DNA of 64,000 bases. It comes from Bradyrhizobium semiaridum (GTDB lineage: Bacteria > Pseudomonadota > Alphaproteobacteria > Rhizobiales > Xanthobacteraceae). Below, in pieces: positions 60,846-64,000 of this stretch. The notes under the pieces were generated by a model. It did no database searches. It worked only from the letters and a program-made list of their open reading frames with translations, and was not told the DNA's origin. The stretch's first letter is position 1, and each line of letters opens with the position of its first letter. The position numbers were made by a program, and so were the translations under genes. Location: positions 310,001-374,000 of the forward strand of contig NZ_JAGKJJ010000002.1 of assembly GCF_020329505.1 (NCBI RefSeq), written 5' to 3'.

Positions 60846-60907
60846 TTTGGCCATGTTGGCCGCGCGCTGTCGCGGCCCCGCCTTTTGATCACGGAGATTT
60901 ATTGTCG

Positions 60908-61813
60908 ATGTCGATGCCTGCCATGAAGACCGAAGTCACCGCGGTCGCGCCGCCGCCGGCTGCTCAGGCGGCGCCGGTCGTGACGACCATAATGCCGAAG
61001 CGGACGCCGCGCGCCGAAACCTATGCCAGGATTGCGAAGGACGCTGCGGTGCGCATCGTGCCGCCGCTGATCGTGGTCGCGCTTTTGCTGCTGGTGTGGG
61101 AACTGGTCTGCCGTCGTGCCGGCTCCAGCCTGCCGCCGCCCTCGAAGGTGTTCAAGGATACCAAGGAGCTGATCCTCGATCCGTTCTTCGACAATGGCGG
61201 CATCGACAAGGGCCTGTTCTGGCATCTGTCCGCCAGCCTGCAGCGCGTCGCCTACGGCTATTCGCTGGCGGCGATCGCCGGCATCGCGCTCGGCACGCTG
61301 GTCGGGCAATCGGTCTGGGCGATGCGCGGGCTCGATCCGCTGTTCCAGGTCCTGCGCACGATCCCGCCGCTGGCCTGGCTGCCGCTTTCGCTCGCCGCGT
61401 TCCGCGACGGCCAGCCTTCGGCGATCTTCGTGATCTTCATCACCTCGATCTGGCCGATCATCATCAACACCGCGGTCGGCATCCGCAACATCCCGCAGGA
61501 CTATCGCAACGTCGCCGCCGTGGTGCAGCTCAATCCGCTGGAGTTCTTCACCAAGATCATGATCCCGGCCGCCGCGCCCTACATGTTCACCGGCCTGCGC
61601 ATCGGCATCGGCCTGTCGTGGCTTGCGATCGTCGCCGCCGAGATGCTGATCGGCGGCGTCGGCATCGGCTTCTTCATCTGGGATGCGTGGAATTCCTCGC
61701 ACATCAGCGAGATCATCCTGGCGCTGTTCTATGTCGGCATCATCGGCTTCGTGCTCGACCGTCTGATCGCAGGTCTTGGCAAGGTCGTGACCCGCGGCAC
61801 GGCCGCGAACTGA
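60908..61813 (+). CDS. nrtB: Nitrate-type ABC importer permease
   Basis: A 301-residue membrane protein with a cytoplasmic N-terminal extension rich in Ala and Pro (to about 45) and about six helices. The EAA-type loop is near DYRNVAAVVQLNPLEFFTKIMIPAAAPYMFTGLRIGIGLSW, as in NrtB and SsuC. ATG 60908 has GGAGA ten bases upstream. It lies 62 bases after nrtA and 11 before the ATPase gene. Confidence 0.87.
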   Translation: MSMPAMKTEVTAVAPPPAAQAAPVVTTIMPKRTPRAETYARIAKDAAVRIVPPLIVVALLLLVWELVCRRAGSSLPPPSKVFKDTKELILDPFFDNGGIDKGLFWHLSASLQRVAYGYSLAAIAGIALGTLVGQSVWAMRGLDPLFQVLRTIPPLAWLPLSLAAFRDGQPSAIFVIFITSIWPIIINTAVGIRNIPQDYRNVAAVVQLNPLEFFTKIMIPAAAPYMFTGLRIGIGLSWLAIVAAEMLIGGVGIGFFIWDAWNSSHISEIILALFYVGIIGFVLDRLIAGLGKVVTRGTAAN

Positions 61814-61824
61814 GGAGGCAAGTC

Positions 61825-62619
61825 ATGCAGGCCTATCTGAAGCTCGATCACATCGACAAGACCTTTTCCCGCGGCAACGCCACGACCGAGGTGCTGAAGG
61901 AGATCAACCTCACCATTGATAAAGGCGAATACGTCTCGATCATCGGCCACTCCGGCTGCGGCAAGTCGACCTTGCTCAACATCGTCGCCGGCCTCACCGG
62001 CACCACCAATGGCTGCGTGCTGCTGGAGAACCGCGAGGTCAATTCACCGGGGCCGGATCGCGCCGTCGTGTTCCAGAACCACAGCCTGCTGCCGTGGCTG
62101 ACCGTCTACGAGAACGTCAAGCTCGGCGTCGACAAGGTGTTCGCCAAGACCAAGACCCGGGCCGAGCGCGACGCCTGGGTGATGCACAATCTCAGCCTGG
62201 TGCAGATGGCGCATGCCAGGGACAAGCGCCCGAGCGAGATTTCCGGCGGGATGAAGCAGCGCGTCGGCATCGCGCGGGCGCTGGCGATGGAGCCGAAGGT
62301 GCTGCTCCTCGACGAGCCATTCGGCGCGCTCGATGCGCTGACCCGGGCGCATCTGCAGGATTCGGTGATGGCGCTGCATCAGAAGCTCGGCAACACCATC
62401 CTGATGATCACCCACGACGTCGACGAGGCCGTGCTGCTGTCGGACCGCATCGTGATGATGACCAACGGCCCGAGCGCGCGGATCGGCGAGGTGCTCGAGG
62501 TGCCGCTGGCACGCCCGCGCAAACGGCTCGAACTCGCGACCAACCCGGCCTATCTGAAATGCCGGCAGCGCGTGCTCGAATTCCTCTACGAGCGCCACAG
62601 CTTTGTCGAGGCGGCGTAG
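61825..62619 (+). CDS. nrtD: Nitrate-type ABC importer ATPase
   Basis: A 264-residue ATPase: Walker A GHSGCGKST, Q-loop VFQNHSLLPWLTVYENV, signature ISGGMKQRVGIARA, Walker B VLLLDEPFGALDA, switch His in MITHDVDEA. The N-terminal DKTFSRG and the PWLTVYEN sequence are typical of NrtD. It lacks the NrtC-type regulatory binding domain. It begins after GAGGAGG and ends the nrt operon. Confidence 0.88.
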   Translation: MQAYLKLDHIDKTFSRGNATTEVLKEINLTIDKGEYVSIIGHSGCGKSTLLNIVAGLTGTTNGCVLLENREVNSPGPDRAVVFQNHSLLPWLTVYENVKLGVDKVFAKTKTRAERDAWVMHNLSLVQMAHARDKRPSEISGGMKQRVGIARALAMEPKVLLLDEPFGALDALTRAHLQDSVMALHQKLGNTILMITHDVDEAVLLSDRIVMMTNGPSARIGEVLEVPLARPRKRLELATNPAYLKCRQRVLEFLYERHSFVEAA

Positions 62620-62777
62620 CTCCGCCGCCGCAGGGCCGCGTGCACGGAGGCGTACGGGATCGCCTGGTCCATGTGCGCAATTGCGCACAAGCCCGGCGAT
62701 GACGGCGCTGGGTGACAAAGCTTCAAAGCCCTCTCAGGGTCATGGTGATGGACATTCTGGCGAGCGGCCTCCTCACG

Positions 62778-62900
62778 CGTCGTCCTGGCGAAAGCCAGGA
62801 CCCATAGCCACCGAACTTGATTGGGAGCGGGATCGAGGCTCCAGCGTCGTGCAACAACGAGCGGCTGGGGGAATGGGTCCTGGCTTTCGCCAGGACGACG
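62778..62900. repeat. Dispersed intergenic repeat (CGTCCTGGCGAAAGCCAG family), copy 2
   Basis: The same element as 11762-11883 in opposite orientation, with matching ends and internal segments such as GTTGTTGC/GCAACAAC. It lies between the convergent nrtD and response regulator genes, where it may help to end transcription. Nothing else is seen in the 338-base gap. Confidence 0.8.
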
Positions 62901-62957
62901 CTGAGTCTGCTCGTCATGCATTCAGATTCTCGCAGCATGACCGGGAGGGATCAGCGT

Positions 62958-63884
62958 TCACCCCCTCCTGTTCCTCGCATTGACCGCAATGGCCGCGGCG
63001 GCGGTGCGGTTTTCGACGCCGAGCTTGGAATAGATCTGCTCCAGATGCTTGTCGACGGTGCGCGGGCTGAGGCCGAGGATCTGCGCGATGTCGCGGTTGG
63101 TCTTGCCCTTGGCGAGCCAGGACAGCACCTCGCCCTCACGCGTGGTCAGGCCGAGCTCGCTGGAGAATTCGGCGGGCAGGTCGCCGGAAGTGTCCTTGGC
63201 GAGACGCAGCAGGAATTCGTTGGGGCCGAGCTTGCCCATATATTGCAGGCGAAGCTGATCGTTGCCTGGAAACGATGCCATGGTCGCGGTCTTGGCGCCG
63301 GACTTGCCCTTTTGCGCCTGGTCGAGCCATTGCGGCATCGGATCGGGCAGCACGAAATCCTCGCCGTCGCCCGCCAGCGTGTCGGACAACAGCCGCTGCG
63401 CCTGCGGCGTCGCCCAGAGCAGCTTGCCGGCGCTGTTGACCGCGAGCAGATAGCGGCCGGAGACGTCGAGTGCGGCGCGGGCGCTCTGGGTCATCCGCGC
63501 ATTGGCGAGGTGGACGCGGATGCGCGCCAGCATCTCCTCGACCACGATCGGCTTGGTCACGTAGTCGACGCCGCCGGCCTCCAGCCCGCGCACGATGTGC
63601 TCGGTCTCGGCGAGTCCGGTCATGAAGATGATCGGCACGCCGTCGAGCCCGGCATCGCGCTTCATCCGCCGGCAGGTCTCGAACCCGTCGATGCCGGGCA
63701 TCACGGCGTCGAGCAGCACGATGTCGGGCGTGATCTGCTCGGCGATCCGCATCGCGGAGGCGCCGTCGAGCGCCACCATCACGGTCATGCCGGCGCCGTC
63801 GAGTGCGTCGGTGAGCAGGCGCAGCGTTTCGGGCGAGTCGTCGACGACGAGGGCGACGTCGCGCTTCTTGGGGTCAATGGTCAT
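62958..63884 (-). CDS. LuxR/NarL-type response regulator with middle sensor domain
   Basis: A 308-residue regulator in three parts. A receiver domain (about 10-125) has Asp59 in VLLDAVMPG as the phosphorylation site and KPI as the conserved Lys. A middle region (about 135-230) with YLLAVNSAGKLLWATPQAQRLL looks PAS-like. A C-terminal helix-turn-helix has LTTREGEVLSWLAKGKTNRDIAQILGLSPRTVDKHLEQIYSKLGV. The start overlaps the upstream gene by 11 bases, so sensor and regulator may be co-made. It is convergent with the nrt genes; regulation of them is a possibility only. Confidence 0.87.
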   Translation of the reverse strand: MTIDPKKRDVALVVDDSPETLRLLTDALDGAGMTVMVALDGASAMRIAEQITPDIVLLDAVMPGIDGFETCRRMKRDAGLDGVPIIFMTGLAETEHIVRGLEAGGVDYVTKPIVVEEMLARIRVHLANARMTQSARAALDVSGRYLLAVNSAGKLLWATPQAQRLLSDTLAGDGEDFVLPDPMPQWLDQAQKGKSGAKTATMASFPGNDQLRLQYMGKLGPNEFLLRLAKDTSGDLPAEFSSELGLTTREGEVLSWLAKGKTNRDIAQILGLSPRTVDKHLEQIYSKLGVENRTAAAAIAVNARNRRG

Positions 63885-64000
63885 AGCTGTGCAATATCTT
63901 TAACGTCGCCATGTACTGGTCGAGATCGAAACGGTCGACCAGCGTGCGCATCTGGGCGACGAAACCGGCGTGTTCGGGAGATTCGTTGCCGATCTCGTCG
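63874..64000 (-). CDS. C-terminal end of an unidentified protein, possibly a histidine kinase
   Basis: Only the last 41 codons are present; the gene continues beyond the right edge. They read MRTLVDRFDLDQYMATLKIL and end HSYDH. The frame ends at TGA 63874-63876 and overlaps the start of the response regulator gene. I do not recognise a domain in this tail. Overlap with a response regulator makes a sensor kinase or hybrid kinase the likely identity. Confidence 0.5.
   Translation of the reverse strand, partial: DEIGNESPEHAGFVAQMRTLVDRFDLDQYMATLKILHSYDH

Noticed and set aside
1-64000. Mobile element or genomic island carrying the nicotinate or sox genes
   Set aside because: No integrase, transposase, att-like direct repeats or tRNA was seen, and codon use looks even across the window apart from the short AT-richer gap near 54.5 kb.

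Overview
This 64 kb window is high-GC, gene-dense alphaproteobacterial chromosome. Gene content (many branched-chain amino-acid type, iron type and peptide type ABC importers, Sox proteins, SBP56, DctA, nitrate uptake) and several families of intergenic palindromic repeats suggest Bradyrhizobium or a close relative in the Nitrobacteraceae. That assignment is inference from style and not from a marker gene. I saw no rRNA, tRNA, CRISPR array, transposase or integrase.

Region 1 (1-14.1 kb) looks like a catabolic unit for nicotinate or a related N-heterocycle using the reductive route known from Eubacterium barkeri and Azorhizobium. It has a molybdenum hydroxylase pair (nicotinate dehydrogenase-like, left edge), 6-hydroxynicotinate reductase, an ApbE-like UPF0280 protein, a DUF1185 protein, a complete Liv-type importer, a MarR regulator, enamidase and a ferredoxin-NADP reductase. 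A palindromic operator family (14-bp core RTTYGTAYACRAAY) overlaps putative promoters in both divergent intergenic regions, so the whole unit is probably one MarR regulon. An SBP56/methanethiol-oxidase-like gene and a small membrane protein gene sit inside it.

Region 2 (14.2-22.1 kb, minus strand) is an apparent operon: molybdenum hydroxylase small and large subunits, a flavocytochrome c sulfide dehydrogenase-like flavoprotein, then soxX, soxY, soxZ and soxA, with neither soxB nor soxCD in the window. A DHA2-type MFS exporter lies upstream of it.

Region 3 (22.4-34.9 kb) holds an iron-type ABC importer, a Baeyer-Villiger monooxygenase, an alkyl-sulfatase-like metallohydrolase, and a second complete Liv-type importer on the opposite strand.

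Region 4 (35.1-43.9 kb) is carbohydrate and envelope related: a GT4 glycosyltransferase, an ABC exporter half-transporter, a glycogen-debranching-like enzyme, a PRC-barrel protein, an MFS transporter and glycogen synthase.

Region 5 (44.2-53.2 kb) has a class III CoA-transferase, a five-gene dipeptide-type ABC importer, a zinc alcohol dehydrogenase and an isocitrate/isopropylmalate-type dehydrogenase, which looks like uptake plus catabolism of an unidentified substrate.

Region 6 (53.2-64 kb) has a His-rich secreted protein, an XRE regulator, a small unknown protein, DctA, a serine hydrolase, an intradiol dioxygenase, an nrtABD-type nitrate importer, and a LuxR-type response regulator following the cut end of an unidentified gene.
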